A program made the position numbers and the translations under genes. The notes beneath the pieces were generated by a model, which was given only the letters and a program-made list of their open reading frames with translations, was not told where the DNA came from and made no database searches. This document shows, one piece after another, positions 32,241 through 39,845 of a DNA stretch of 64,000 bases. Origin of the DNA: a virus; IMG/VR virus record IMGVR_UViG_3300017949_000004, positions 1-64,000 of that record. One strand, written 5' to 3'. Positions within the stretch are counted from its first letter, which is position 1. Each line of letters starts with the position of its first letter.

Positions 32241-32588
32241 TCAAATTTCCCCTGAGATTCCAGCCATGTCTTCTCGAACATCTAACTTTGTTAAGTCCTC
32301 TGTGGGGAAATCAATAGTTCCGCCATTTTGTAATTGAAAGTTTTCGCCATGTGTTAGATTGTTATTGTCAAACAAATCAAATCCAACATAGGTTTCAACA
32401 ATCCCCATTTGAATCTTACCTTCAAGGATGTGCATGAACTTAGTTACTGCCTCGCCCACGTCTGCCCAAGTGGGCTCCTCTTCAAACCTAGCAATAATAT
32501 ATTCGTTACCACCAACAACACGCCACATCGGAATATCCGACGTGCCAATGTTATTCCATAACTTAGTGCATGCTACTAGCTTTAGCAT
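32241..32588 (-). CDS. Hypothetical protein
   Basis: The 115-residue beta-rich, acidic protein has no recognisable domain. It lies in the accessory sugar and nucleotidyltransferase block and overlaps the end of the upstream small gene by 26 bases. Confidence 0.6.
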   Translation of the reverse strand: MLKLVACTKLWNNIGTSDIPMWRVVGGNEYIIARFEEEPTWADVGEAVTKFMHILEGKIQMGIVETYVGFDLFDNNNLTHGENFQLQNGGTIDFPTEDLTKLDVREDMAGISGEI

Positions 32589-32751
32589 TATAAAACTCCG
32601 GATGTTTTTTAATTTCTTCTAAGTTCACATTGTACTGAGTTGCTAGTTTTGATGCCGTATCTTTCCAATAGGCTCTAAAACTAGGATCTAAAGCCCTCTT
32701 ACTAGCCATAATACAATTAGCTATTTTTCTTTGTACTGTTTCTTTGCTCAT
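32563..32751 (-). CDS. Small helical hypothetical protein
   Basis: The start at 32751 (MSKETVQRKIAN) follows a GGTGA site; an in-frame ATG at 32775 is too far from any site. The 62-residue product is basic and helical. Function is unknown. Confidence 0.6.
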   Translation of the reverse strand: MSKETVQRKIANCIMASKRALDPSFRAYWKDTASKLATQYNVNLEEIKKHPEFYNAKASSMH

Positions 32752-32896
32752 TTTTTTCACCTTTTCCAATTTCATTTAATCGATCGGCACATTTCCTCAA
32801 TGTTTGAGATATTGTGCCATTTACATTACCAAATTCAATTTCAACTTTGCGAGCTATATTATGTAGTTCCGTTACATGCTCGGTAAACCTATGCAA
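32717..32896 (-). CDS. Small helical protein with TTG start
   Basis: A 59-residue frame runs from a TTG at 32896 preceded by GAGGG to a TAA at 32717-32719. It begins MHRFTEHVTELHNIARK if TTG is read as Met and is charged and helical. No ATG is in frame. It would fill an otherwise empty gap in a region where every gene overlaps the next, which is the main support. Confidence 0.45.
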   Translation of the reverse strand: MHRFTEHVTELHNIARKVEIEFGNVNGTISQTLRKCADRLNEIGKGEKNEQRNSTKKNS

Positions 32897-33059
32897 AGTT
32901 TACCCTCTTCTTCAAAGTCTCAATTTGAGCTTGCCTATTTTCTTCCCAAGTCTTTTCGGAACGCTCTTGTCCCTTTTTGTTTTTCTTTGGGAAAAACTTT
33001 GCGCTCTCTAATCTTTCAAGAGCTCCTAACCTTCTTTCTCTAACCTTATACTGCTTCAT
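32889..33059 (-). CDS. Small basic hypothetical protein
   Basis: A 56-residue frame runs from an ATG at 33059 to a TAG at 32889-32891. The product is highly charged (MKQYKVRERRLGALERLESA at its start) with Lys/Arg clusters, like small DNA- or RNA-associated phage proteins. It overlaps the upstream cytidylyltransferase gene by 14 bases. Confidence 0.6.
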   Translation of the reverse strand: MKQYKVRERRLGALERLESAKFFPKKNKKGQERSEKTWEENRQAQIETLKKRVNFA

Positions 33060-33483
33060 CTGCTACCCTCTTTCTTAAACTTGTGCTACTAAAGGAATGC
33101 TTTCTAGAATTATAAACCATTTCTATAGGAAGTTCTTTTCCTGTAAACTCTTTGTCTCTATACTCCTCACCTATAATTCTAACATCAATAGGTAAAGTCA
33201 AAAGCAAATCAATTAAATCTCGTTCTGTATTATATATGACAATTTCGTCGATATATTTTACAGCTGCCAATTGAATTTGCCTTTCTACAATAGATTGTAC
33301 TGGACGATTTTTCTCTGGACGATCTAACGTGGGATCGTTTTGTAGTCCAACAATCAAGTAATCACAATTTCGTTTAGCTTCTTCAAGCATTGTGATGTGT
33401 CCTGCATGCAACAAATCAAATGTGCTACAGGTAAACCCTATACGTTGGCTTTTTTTAAAAGCCTCAGAGTAATTTAATTTCAT
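33046..33483 (-). CDS. Cytidylyltransferase-like protein (HxGH)
   Basis: The 145-residue protein has GFTCSTFDLLHAGHITML (HxGH motif at about residue 27), LIVGLQNDPT, and SSTSLRKR near the end, matching the ISSTxxR motif. This is the pattern of glycerol-3-phosphate or heptose cytidylyl/adenylyltransferases. It would activate a sugar or polyol phosphate, in keeping with the neighbouring glycosyltransferases. Confidence 0.8.
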   Translation of the reverse strand: MKLNYSEAFKKSQRIGFTCSTFDLLHAGHITMLEEAKRNCDYLIVGLQNDPTLDRPEKNRPVQSIVERQIQLAAVKYIDEIVIYNTERDLIDLLLTLPIDVRIIGEEYRDKEFTGKELPIEMVYNSRKHSFSSTSLRKRVADEAV

Positions 33484-34021
33484 CTTTGTCTCTCAACATT
33501 TCATCTGCCCAGCTGAAGATTGTTTCATCAATAAAATCATACCACCCATCATCTTCAAAAGAGTCATATTCTTTTAGCGGGGTGCCTACTTCTTCTGCTC
33601 TTTTTCTAAAGAACCAATCACCATCGGCTTCTTCATAATCTTCTTCACCGTTAGCAAATACCCATGTACCTATAAAGTTATAAAACTCGTCGGTGTAATT
33701 CATACGAAGTTTAACGTCTGCATCTAACATGCTTAGTTCTTTAGCTAATTGTCTCATGAAAGCTACCGGCGGGCCCCATGCTGAAACAACATAAGCATAG
33801 TCATCACCTTGATAATCATCTAGGTTTGCCCACTTTGGACCAACGTACTCTTCCATGTATTCCCGCGAAGCCCATTCACCATCCCATTCAGGAAGGATAG
33901 AAGAAAATTCTAATCCGCACTCATTCAAATCCGTTACCGATTGAAAGGCTTCAATAAATTTTTTCCTTGCACTTTTGTTGCTAGAGACTAGCGAAATATC
34001 ATTGTAGACGTTGTTTGCCAT
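33464..34021 (-). CDS. DUF1281/YubB-like protein
   Basis: The 185-residue acidic protein matches the YubB-type ferredoxin-like family (DUF1281) found on plasmids and phages: an N-terminal ANNVYNDIS start, FSSILPEWD, a GPKWANLDD segment and YVVSAWGPPVAFM. The function of the family is unknown. It is the first gene behind a sigma70-type promoter at 34048-34076. Confidence 0.7.
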   Translation of the reverse strand: MANNVYNDISLVSSNKSARKKFIEAFQSVTDLNECGLEFSSILPEWDGEWASREYMEEYVGPKWANLDDYQGDDYAYVVSAWGPPVAFMRQLAKELSMLDADVKLRMNYTDEFYNFIGTWVFANGEEDYEEADGDWFFRKRAEEVGTPLKEYDSFEDDGWYDFIDETIFSWADEMLRDKDEIKLL

Positions 34022-34047
34022 AGGTACACTCCATTAGATTAAAAAAC

Positions 34048-34076
34048 ATTATAACACCATAAAAAAATAAAATCAA
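34048..34076 (-). promoter_or_regulatory. Sigma70-type promoter
   Basis: TTGATT at 34071-34076, a 17-base AT-rich spacer ending GTGT and TATAAT at 34048-34053 precede the gene at 34021. The -35 box is a weaker match than in the other early promoters. Confidence 0.7.
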
Positions 34077-34091
34077 CTACAAGATGACCAT

Positions 34092-34835
34092 TTATGTTTT
34101 AATAAAATTGATAACGGGACGAATAAAGATATCCTTCTCGTAATCTTTTGGGTCATCGTGGTGCTTAGCATGATTGCCGTCGCCCATTGTCATTATATTG
34201 ACAAAAGTTGAATCTATAGGTTTGCCGTTGTCATGTGCATTGATCAAAGACATCTGTCCTAGTATAGTGTAAGAAGTTGGAAAAAGCCAACCATATACTA
34301 AACCATTAAAACCAAATAACATATAACAAGATAGTGCATAAAATAAAATAATAAAATAAATGTACTTGTGAATGGCTGTATGCCAACTGTCTTTAGCTAG
34401 TCTACCTGCAGGCAATGAAAGAGCTGGCTGTGCTTTATAATTGTGAAATAGAAAGAACATAGATTTCCAACCTAAATAGCTAGGGCTATGAATATCATAT
34501 TCTGTATCAGAGTGTTTGTGGTGATGGTAATGGCTTGCAGCCCATCTCAATGGACTAATCCACGTACCAAGTATAGCTAGTATAGATAGGATCTTTTCAT
34601 TTGTTCGTGTCGTTTTAAATGCTCTGTGTGCAAAGTACCTATGATTGCCTATTGTAAAACCAACACTACAAAAAAGATATGTTATGAGAACAGAAGTTGC
34701 TACTCCTGCAATGTTATGATCGTGCGTGAATAAAAGATAAAAGGAATACGGAACAATGACAAACTGTGCAAAGGTAAGTGCAGCATTATGCCATCCTACC
34801 ATATGCTTCCAATTTAATTTAGACTTTGTTTGCAT
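34092..34835 (-). CDS. Fatty-acid desaturase
   Basis: The 247-residue membrane protein has the three histidine clusters of delta-9-type acyl desaturases: HRYFAH (about 65-70), HYHHHKH (about 102-108) and NHAKHH (about 220-225), and four hydrophobic spans. It would introduce a double bond in host membrane acyl chains using a di-iron centre. Phage-borne desaturases are known in some marine phages and could change membrane fluidity during infection. The gene start overlaps the next gene by 17 bases. Confidence 0.85.
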   Translation of the reverse strand: MQTKSKLNWKHMVGWHNAALTFAQFVIVPYSFYLLFTHDHNIAGVATSVLITYLFCSVGFTIGNHRYFAHRAFKTTRTNEKILSILAILGTWISPLRWAASHYHHHKHSDTEYDIHSPSYLGWKSMFFLFHNYKAQPALSLPAGRLAKDSWHTAIHKYIYFIILFYALSCYMLFGFNGLVYGWLFPTSYTILGQMSLINAHDNGKPIDSTFVNIMTMGDGNHAKHHDDPKDYEKDIFIRPVINFIKT

Positions 34836-35448
34836 TCAAATATTCCAAAAGTTCTGCTTCATGTTTACCGCCATATAAAACGTGCTGTGGCGTATAATTA
34901 ATATTTATTAGATCTGGATGAGGACGCATAGGCACTACTTTCCTACCCCTGTGCCATACATATTGATCAAAATAATCGGGGGTTACATTATTTAATCTCA
35001 TATACTTGAGAAATATTTTGTAATTGTACTTATTAAAGGCCATAATATAACCTTTGTACTCTTTTATGTATAACTCCCAAAATTTTGAGGTACAATATTG
35101 TAGGAAATCATAGTTATGCCTATTCCTATATTTGGGCATTGTGTAACCACGTGTTCCAAAAATCATATACTCTGTATCATGTAATCTGCAAGAGCCTTGT
35201 CCTGCTACTATTCGATCACCATCTTTACAGACAATATATACCCCACCCTTGTCCTGATCAAATGTCTTATCAACTATAACTTTGTATAGAAAAGACGCCT
35301 GGTTGTTGTGCCAACCTTTTGTTTCAAATGCTAGACTACCTTCCAGCCCATCTGACCTAGCATCATCGCAAAATTGTTTTATGATATCAATATCAGTCTT
35401 ACTGTCTATTGTATCAAATAACCTGGAGCTCTTGTCTTTCAAAATCAA
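34819..35448 (-). CDS. GNAT-like acyltransferase-type protein
   Basis: The 209-residue protein has a central IVCKDGDRIVAGQGSCRL strand pair followed by GTRGYTMPKYRNRHNYDFLQ, resembling the core of N-acyltransferases in which a loop binds acyl-CoA. The match is by pattern only. It lies between a desaturase and a glycosyltransferase, suggesting a surface-lipid or glycan role. Confidence 0.55.
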   Translation of the reverse strand: MILKDKSSRLFDTIDSKTDIDIIKQFCDDARSDGLEGSLAFETKGWHNNQASFLYKVIVDKTFDQDKGGVYIVCKDGDRIVAGQGSCRLHDTEYMIFGTRGYTMPKYRNRHNYDFLQYCTSKFWELYIKEYKGYIMAFNKYNYKIFLKYMRLNNVTPDYFDQYVWHRGRKVVPMRPHPDLININYTPQHVLYGGKHEAELLEYLNANKV

Positions 35449-36190
35449 ATTTGCTCTTAACCTTACTGATAGTTGCTATAATTGCTCTAGTATCTTGAAA
35501 GAACTTCATCAAAGAACCTCTAGCACAATCATACATATAGATTTCCTTTTCTGTAAGGCAGTATTTAATGTTGCCATTACAATGCTCTCTATACAAATCG
35601 ACATTAGCTATGATGTCCTCAGAACCAAATAATTGATCTGTATATTCAAAACAACCTGCACCTTTTTTAGACAATGCAAGTATTCTGTTAAAAGGAATAA
35701 TTTGTTTCAAGGTTTGTTGAAGCTCATAAAAAGCGACTAAGTTTCTTCGACTACCTTCTACATACCCTGCATCAAAAAACTCTCCGTTGTCTAAAGCATT
35801 CTCCAATGTTGTTGGTTTACCATCTAAGAACATTGGATTGTGTTTTAGTCCAATTACATCTGGTTGATGTTTGTGCAATAGGAGCATCAATTTCTGAATA
35901 CCCCCTTCGAAGAAATAATCATCTGCATCTATAGGTATAAGCCAGTCATGAGGTGAGTCTGTAGAGAACCAATCTAAAACTGTCTGTTTACCTCTGCCAG
36001 GTGTGCCATTAGATACAGTAGTAAAATAATGTGCGTTATGCTTTCTAGCCACAAGTCTTGCCTGTGTAGGATAACCTTCGTCTTGTGTATTACAAATAAC
36101 GACTTTATCAATGTCCTCAGGAACAGAGGCAAGGCATCTATCTAGTTTCTCAGCGTCCCACGATGTAAGGGCTGCTACTACTGCTCGCAT
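35414..36190 (-). CDS. Glycosyltransferase-like protein (GT-A fold)
   Basis: The 258-residue protein has an N-terminal nucleotide-binding pattern (MRAVVAALTSWDAEKLDRCL), a metal-binding LIPIDADDYFF (DxD) near residue 87 and an acidic FGSEDIIANVD later. These fit GT-A glycosyltransferases of family 2 type. The substrate is unknown. It overlaps the next gene upstream by 13 bases. Confidence 0.7.
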   Translation of the reverse strand: MRAVVAALTSWDAEKLDRCLASVPEDIDKVVICNTQDEGYPTQARLVARKHNAHYFTTVSNGTPGRGKQTVLDWFSTDSPHDWLIPIDADDYFFEGGIQKLMLLLHKHQPDVIGLKHNPMFLDGKPTTLENALDNGEFFDAGYVEGSRRNLVAFYELQQTLKQIIPFNRILALSKKGAGCFEYTDQLFGSEDIIANVDLYREHCNGNIKYCLTEKEIYMYDCARGSLMKFFQDTRAIIATISKVKSKFDFERQELQVI

Positions 36191-36375
36191 AAACGTAATG
36201 CCTCAAGCATATCGTTCCAATGTGCCACCTGCTCTAGTTCTTTTTCTACAGCTTCGGCAAAGTCCGTATGCTCTGGAATTGCTCTAGGATTTTCTAAAAG
36301 AATTTGCACATTGAGTTTATGTTTATCAATTTGTGCAGTGAAATGTTTTTGTAAAACTTCGGTTGGTGTTACCAT
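36178..36375 (-). CDS. Small helical hypothetical protein
   Basis: The start at 36375 (MVTPTEVLQK) is chosen for its GGAG site; the ATG at 36387 sits next to that site. The 65-residue product is acidic and helical. It lies directly downstream of the tRNA gene and may be co-transcribed with it. Confidence 0.55.
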   Translation of the reverse strand: MVTPTEVLQKHFTAQIDKHKLNVQILLENPRAIPEHTDFAEAVEKELEQVAHWNDMLEALRLCEQ

Positions 36376-36395
36376 AATATTCTCCATTAAATAAG

Positions 36396-36471
36396 TGGTG
36401 CCGGATGCAAGAATCGAACTCGCGACCTTCTCATTACAAGTGAGCTGCTCTACCTGCTGAGCTAATCCGGC
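36396..36471 (-). tRNA. tRNA-Thr (anticodon UGU)
   Basis: The 76-base gene folds as a cloverleaf: acceptor stem GCCGGAT/ATCCGGC, D-stem GCTC/GAGC, anticodon loop CTTGTAA with anticodon TGT, T-loop TTCGATT, and a genomically encoded CCA end. The top anticodon-stem pair is a G-A mismatch. The anticodon decodes ACA, and extra supply of it would help translate an AT-rich genome. A late promoter sits 9 bases upstream. Confidence 0.92.
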
Positions 36472-36480
36472 GGCTCTCGA

Positions 36481-36488
36481 TATTTATA
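36481..36488 (-). promoter_or_regulatory. T4-type late promoter of the tRNA
   Basis: TATAAATA lies nine bases before the mature 5' end of the tRNA, so the primary transcript would have a leader of only a few bases. Confidence 0.6.
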
Positions 36489-36550
36489 CACTCAACAAAA
36501 GTGGGCCTTTTGTAAGTCTTGCCCAGGACTTTCTCATTACAAAGAAATGC

Positions 36551-36811
36551 TTACTTAAATAAAGTAGCACCTGCTACAGAATAAGCTGCAGCGATCATTG
36601 CTCGGCTTGGGGTACCGAGGCGATAGACAGTTTTACCTGTCTTGCTCACGTTGGTGTAAACAGGAAAACCTGCTTCTCGAAGTTCTGCAATTCGAGCACC
36701 TACTGAACGAACTCCAAACATTCTTTCAGCCTGAGCCTCAGAAAGACTCTGCCCTGAAGACAAGAAGTTAAGGATCTTCTTGGTTTGGTTTGTAGATACA
36801 GTCTTAGTCAT
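36551..36811 (-). CDS. Helix-turn-helix DNA-binding protein
   Basis: The 86-residue protein begins with a winged-helix pattern: NQTKKILNFLSSGQSLSEAQ, the turn FGVRSVGARIAELREAGFPV and a beta wing (VYTNVSKTGKTVYRLG). Phage proteins of this type bind DNA as small transcription regulators. It is the second gene behind the early promoter at 37177-37205. Confidence 0.75.
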   Translation of the reverse strand: MTKTVSTNQTKKILNFLSSGQSLSEAQAERMFGVRSVGARIAELREAGFPVYTNVSKTGKTVYRLGTPSRAMIAAAYSVAGATLFK

Positions 36812-36823
36812 AATATACTCCTA

Positions 36824-37144
36824 TTAGTTAGACGTTTCATTTACTACAGTTGTCGAACCAGAAACTGCTGGGGCAGTATTAACTACCTTTACAGTTTTAG
36901 GAACGTTACGATGAATGACTTTCAAAAGAGCATCCTTAGTTTGAGCGCTGCCAATATCGGCATTGTCCAAAAGATACTTAGCTGCATCTTTTTTAGTCAT
37001 TGCTGAAGGTAACTCGAGAAAAAAGTGTTCCGAGTTATCTTTCAGTTTCTTAATACGGGAAACCATGTCGTTGCCAAAACGTGCCTTAGTAACACCGTTT
37101 GACGTAACAGAATAACCCGCAAATTTAAAAGTTTGATTAGACAT
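36824..37144 (-). CDS. Conserved-type small phage protein
   Basis: The 106-residue protein has RFGNDMVSRIKKLKDN and FLELPSAMTKKDAAKYLLDN, a pattern I recall in uncharacterised phage proteins adjacent to helix-turn-helix genes. The C-terminus is Thr/Val-rich and probably flexible. It is the first gene after the early promoter and has a strong AGGAGA ribosome binding site. Confidence 0.65.
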   Translation of the reverse strand: MSNQTFKFAGYSVTSNGVTKARFGNDMVSRIKKLKDNSEHFFLELPSAMTKKDAAKYLLDNADIGSAQTKDALLKVIHRNVPKTVKVVNTAPAVSGSTTVVNETSN

Positions 37145-37176
37145 AATGTATTTCTCCTAACAATTTACCCTACTAT

Positions 37177-37205
37177 TATAGCACCACTAATTGAGAAAGT
37201 CAAGC
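37177..37205 (-). promoter_or_regulatory. Early sigma70-type promoter, extended -10
   Basis: TTGACT at 37200-37205, a 17-base spacer ending GTGC and TATAAT at 37177-37182 drive the pair of small genes ending at 36551. Confidence 0.8.
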
Positions 37206-37229
37206 AAAAGATGACCAAAATGATCAATT

Positions 37230-37715
37230 CTATGCTGCCTCCAGTTCTTTTTGTAGTTGCTCGCCAGTGAACCACCCTTTGGCAGTTTTGAATTCACACT
37301 TATAATCTGAGCGTTCGCTCTGTGAGAGAGGAATCCATGACTCACTCTTAGCGAGAATTTCACGGCGCATGTAACCATGCTCGTCATTGTTGGTAAAACG
37401 CTGGCAAATCCAACGATCCATTTTCCAGACAAACTCGGTTACAGTATCCCAATCCTCGCATTCACGAGCATCGTCCTCAACGATCTCCCAACCTAGGATA
37501 TACTCCTCGGAAGCCTCGTTACGGTACTCAATGAGATCCGTCAGAGTAGGAATGCCCTCCTGAGCAATCTTGTTGATCTGAGCAGTGCTCAAATTACGAA
37601 CAACATAGGTGTCGCCACCCTTGAACTTCCAATACTGAGGGCACTCGCCCTTACCGTCCCAATCATGGGCACCGTAATTTTCTTTGTATTGGGTCCAAAT
37701 AACTAACTTCGACAT
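37230..37715 (-). CDS. Conserved-type hypothetical protein, early
   Basis: The start at 37715 (MSKLVIWTQYKENYGAHDWD) is chosen because it follows GTGAGGAAG; the longer frame to 37775 would run back past the promoter. The 161-residue product has several Trp-rich blocks (GKGECPQYWKFKGGDTYVV). I associate this N-terminal pattern with uncharacterised proteins of phages and marine bacteria. It is probably expressed early. Confidence 0.7.
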   Translation of the reverse strand: MSKLVIWTQYKENYGAHDWDGKGECPQYWKFKGGDTYVVRNLSTAQINKIAQEGIPTLTDLIEYRNEASEEYILGWEIVEDDARECEDWDTVTEFVWKMDRWICQRFTNNDEHGYMRREILAKSESWIPLSQSERSDYKCEFKTAKGWFTGEQLQKELEAA

Positions 37716-37742
37716 AACCACTTCCTCACTTTGTATACCACT

Positions 37743-37771
37743 ATTATAGAGCCTTTTATACCATTTGTCAA
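37743..37771 (-). promoter_or_regulatory. Early sigma70-type promoter
   Basis: TTGACA at 37766-37771, a 17-base spacer and TATAAT at 37743-37748. The spacer ends CTC instead of the extended -10 TGC. Confidence 0.82.
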
Positions 37772-37775
37772 GCAT

Positions 37776-37909
37776 TTTTTCACATTTTTTTGAATTTTTT
37801 TTTCGTTATATAAATCAATGACTTACATTTCGCTCTGAGATCCCCTGTAAACGCCTCTCTTGAGGGGGTATATCTGGGTATTAGTGGGGTATTAGGGTAC
37901 CCTCAGGCC
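37776..37909. repeat. GGGTA iteron-like non-coding stretch
   Basis: The 134 bases between the early promoter and the next gene hold no gene. The plus strand has four GGGTA pentamers starting at 37866, 37876, 37887 and 37895, two of them within the near-repeat GGGTATTAG, plus a GGGTACCC palindrome at 37895-37902. The rest (37790-37835) is a T-rich run. The sequence is clearly more GC-rich than its surroundings at its left end. Confidence 0.5.
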
Positions 37910-38509
37910 CTAAGACAGACGGTCAATCTTTTGGGATATGCCGAATCCGTTAGCTACGGATTGGATAGTTTCGTCAAATATGTTGAAATCCTTATTAGTT
38001 TTCAATAGGTTATACTCCGTGTTCACGTCATATAGATCCTCATACCATGTGATCTCTTTATCGTTGAAATAGCAGTAATCTAGTATAGATGCATAGCTAT
38101 TGGCTAGGACTTTAGATGAGTTCATAACGAACTGCTTAAAATCGATAAACTCTGCGAACTGACTTCTCAGTATATAGTCATAGGATGAATAGAAAACGTT
38201 CTTCCAATTACGCCTAACCAAATAGTAATCTGCAAAGGGCAAAAGTTGAGTAGATGTTTCTGCATTGGCTAGGACTATTCTGTTCTTATGATCTGCCCAA
38301 CCCTTCATAAATTGCTCTGTTGTCCACTCTGGCTGTACAGGTGCCTCATGCGTTTCTTTTTTAATCTGAGTAATAGATACAAAGAATACATCTGGATACT
38401 CTTGTATGTGCGTAGAATGAAGCTCACCAAAAAAAGGTAAGCCTGTCTCCTCAGATTTATCTAAACAAAATTTTGTGCCTCCTGATCGAGGCATTGCTAA
38501 AACTATCAC
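37910..38509 (-). CDS. Sulfotransferase-like protein
   Basis: The 199-residue protein begins MIVLAMPRSGGTKFCLDKS, a P-loop that resembles the PAPS-binding PRSGTT of sulfotransferases, and has YLVRRNWKNVFYSSYDY near residue 95, matching the second conserved region. It would transfer sulfate to a carbohydrate or protein; the short length leaves activity uncertain. It overlaps the upstream gene by four bases. Confidence 0.7.
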   Translation of the reverse strand: MIVLAMPRSGGTKFCLDKSEETGLPFFGELHSTHIQEYPDVFFVSITQIKKETHEAPVQPEWTTEQFMKGWADHKNRIVLANAETSTQLLPFADYYLVRRNWKNVFYSSYDYILRSQFAEFIDFKQFVMNSSKVLANSYASILDYCYFNDKEITWYEDLYDVNTEYNLLKTNKDFNIFDETIQSVANGFGISQKIDRLS

Positions 38510-39843
38510 TGTTTAGGCTCGTTACTGTAATTTGCCTCTCGTAATTGTAGAACTTGATCTTTAACAAAGTCCTCGGGATCGTGTGAAATCCAATAAGGTC
38601 TCCAATCAATTAATGTATCCTTTAACCAAGGAACATCCTGAAAATCTTGCTGTTGATCTAAGTTTTGTTGTATTAATACGTTTCTATTGAATAGAGCAAT
38701 CTTATTACAATTTGACATAACTTCAGCATATTGTTCAGGGTTTGTTTTTTTCATTGCCTTCAATCTTCCCATTTCCATACAAATTGCATGTCGGCGGAGA
38801 TTGTCGTCTTCTATACTATCATATGTTTCGTCTATGTATGGATGAAATGTTTTAAAGCCCATGTCAAGCCATTCTTTCATAAAGTATGGTGTTGAATATG
38901 CTATAACAGGTTTGGCACAAAGTATTGCTTTATAGGTCTTTTCTGTTAAGAATGCTGGGCTAAAATCTTGTATTGATAAATCGCCGTTCTGATATTGTAA
39001 GTAATCTCCATAAAAGTTTTTAAAGGGAAGATAGTGAGACTCTATTAAAATATGTATGTCAGTTTTTAAAATTGCATTTACAATTACATCATTCCACTTA
39101 TCCAATTTTTGTCTTGGATCGGAGGTTGGATCAACTTCGTAAGGGGTGTTCCTTATCCAATTTGCTATTCCAGGTCTTACTTCACCCTTAAGAATTTCTG
39201 TTGCATCCTTTATCATCTCTTCTGTAGTATAGATTTTAACACGTTCTAAATACTCAGCCTGTGGCCCTTTATCCGCATCAGTCATAAAGTATGGATTCAT
39301 TCTGTGAAATGAAAAAATCATATCACTTAAAAAATCTTTTCTGTAAAAATCTAGGTATAGTGCCAATCTTTCTGGGTGATAGTTTCTACTGAAACAAGAA
39401 AATTGTGCTTTGCTAGGCTGTATTAACTTTTCTTCAGGCACCCAAGGAACTCTTAATTGAAGAGCACCATAAAGATAGATATGAGGTTCGCCGTAATCCT
39501 TCCAGCATTTCAAAACAAATTTTCTAAAGAGTTCGTCCTTAACAATCCAGTGAACTTTTTCTACAGGTATTTTTTGTCTCTTTAGCTGGTTTCTAATAGC
39601 AACCAAATCTCTTTTATTAAAATAATCATCTGGAAAGTATATTAATATCTTTGTACCGAATGTATCTCTTAAATGATCCCAATGCTCTTGAGACATCAAG
39701 TCTTCAAATCTAACACCACGAACTGCGGCATCTAGTCTATCGTAAAAATAGATTGCATTTGGATCACTTAGAGCAGTATCCATTTTATAGATATGTTGAT
39801 TGAGGAATCCATCACCTCGTTTGGCCGCACTGTAAAATCTCAT
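38506..39843 (-). CDS. Exostosin-type glycosyltransferase-like protein
   Basis: The 445-residue protein carries a C-terminal segment AFLTEKTYKAILCAKPVIAY, then WLDMGFKTFHPYIDETYD, resembling the donor-binding half of GT-B exostosin/fucosyltransferase-like families. A substrate-binding FSCFSRNYHPERL segment lies earlier. The N-terminal third is not recognised. Together with the neighbouring sulfotransferase and 2OG oxygenase it suggests surface glycan modification. Confidence 0.65.
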   Translation of the reverse strand: MRFYSAAKRGDGFLNQHIYKMDTALSDPNAIYFYDRLDAAVRGVRFEDLMSQEHWDHLRDTFGTKILIYFPDDYFNKRDLVAIRNQLKRQKIPVEKVHWIVKDELFRKFVLKCWKDYGEPHIYLYGALQLRVPWVPEEKLIQPSKAQFSCFSRNYHPERLALYLDFYRKDFLSDMIFSFHRMNPYFMTDADKGPQAEYLERVKIYTTEEMIKDATEILKGEVRPGIANWIRNTPYEVDPTSDPRQKLDKWNDVIVNAILKTDIHILIESHYLPFKNFYGDYLQYQNGDLSIQDFSPAFLTEKTYKAILCAKPVIAYSTPYFMKEWLDMGFKTFHPYIDETYDSIEDDNLRRHAICMEMGRLKAMKKTNPEQYAEVMSNCNKIALFNRNVLIQQNLDQQQDFQDVPWLKDTLIDWRPYWISHDPEDFVKDQVLQLREANYSNEPKQ

Positions 39844-39845
39844 TA

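Noticed and set aside
36527-36545. A second tRNA gene upstream of tRNA-Thr
   Set aside because: Only the anticodon arm and a few bases resemble a tRNA; acceptor, D and T arms are missing.
37866-37902. A CRISPR array or tandem repeat locus
   Set aside because: The GGGTA units are only five bases, are spaced unevenly and have no conserved spacers; no CRISPR-like repeat was seen anywhere in the window.
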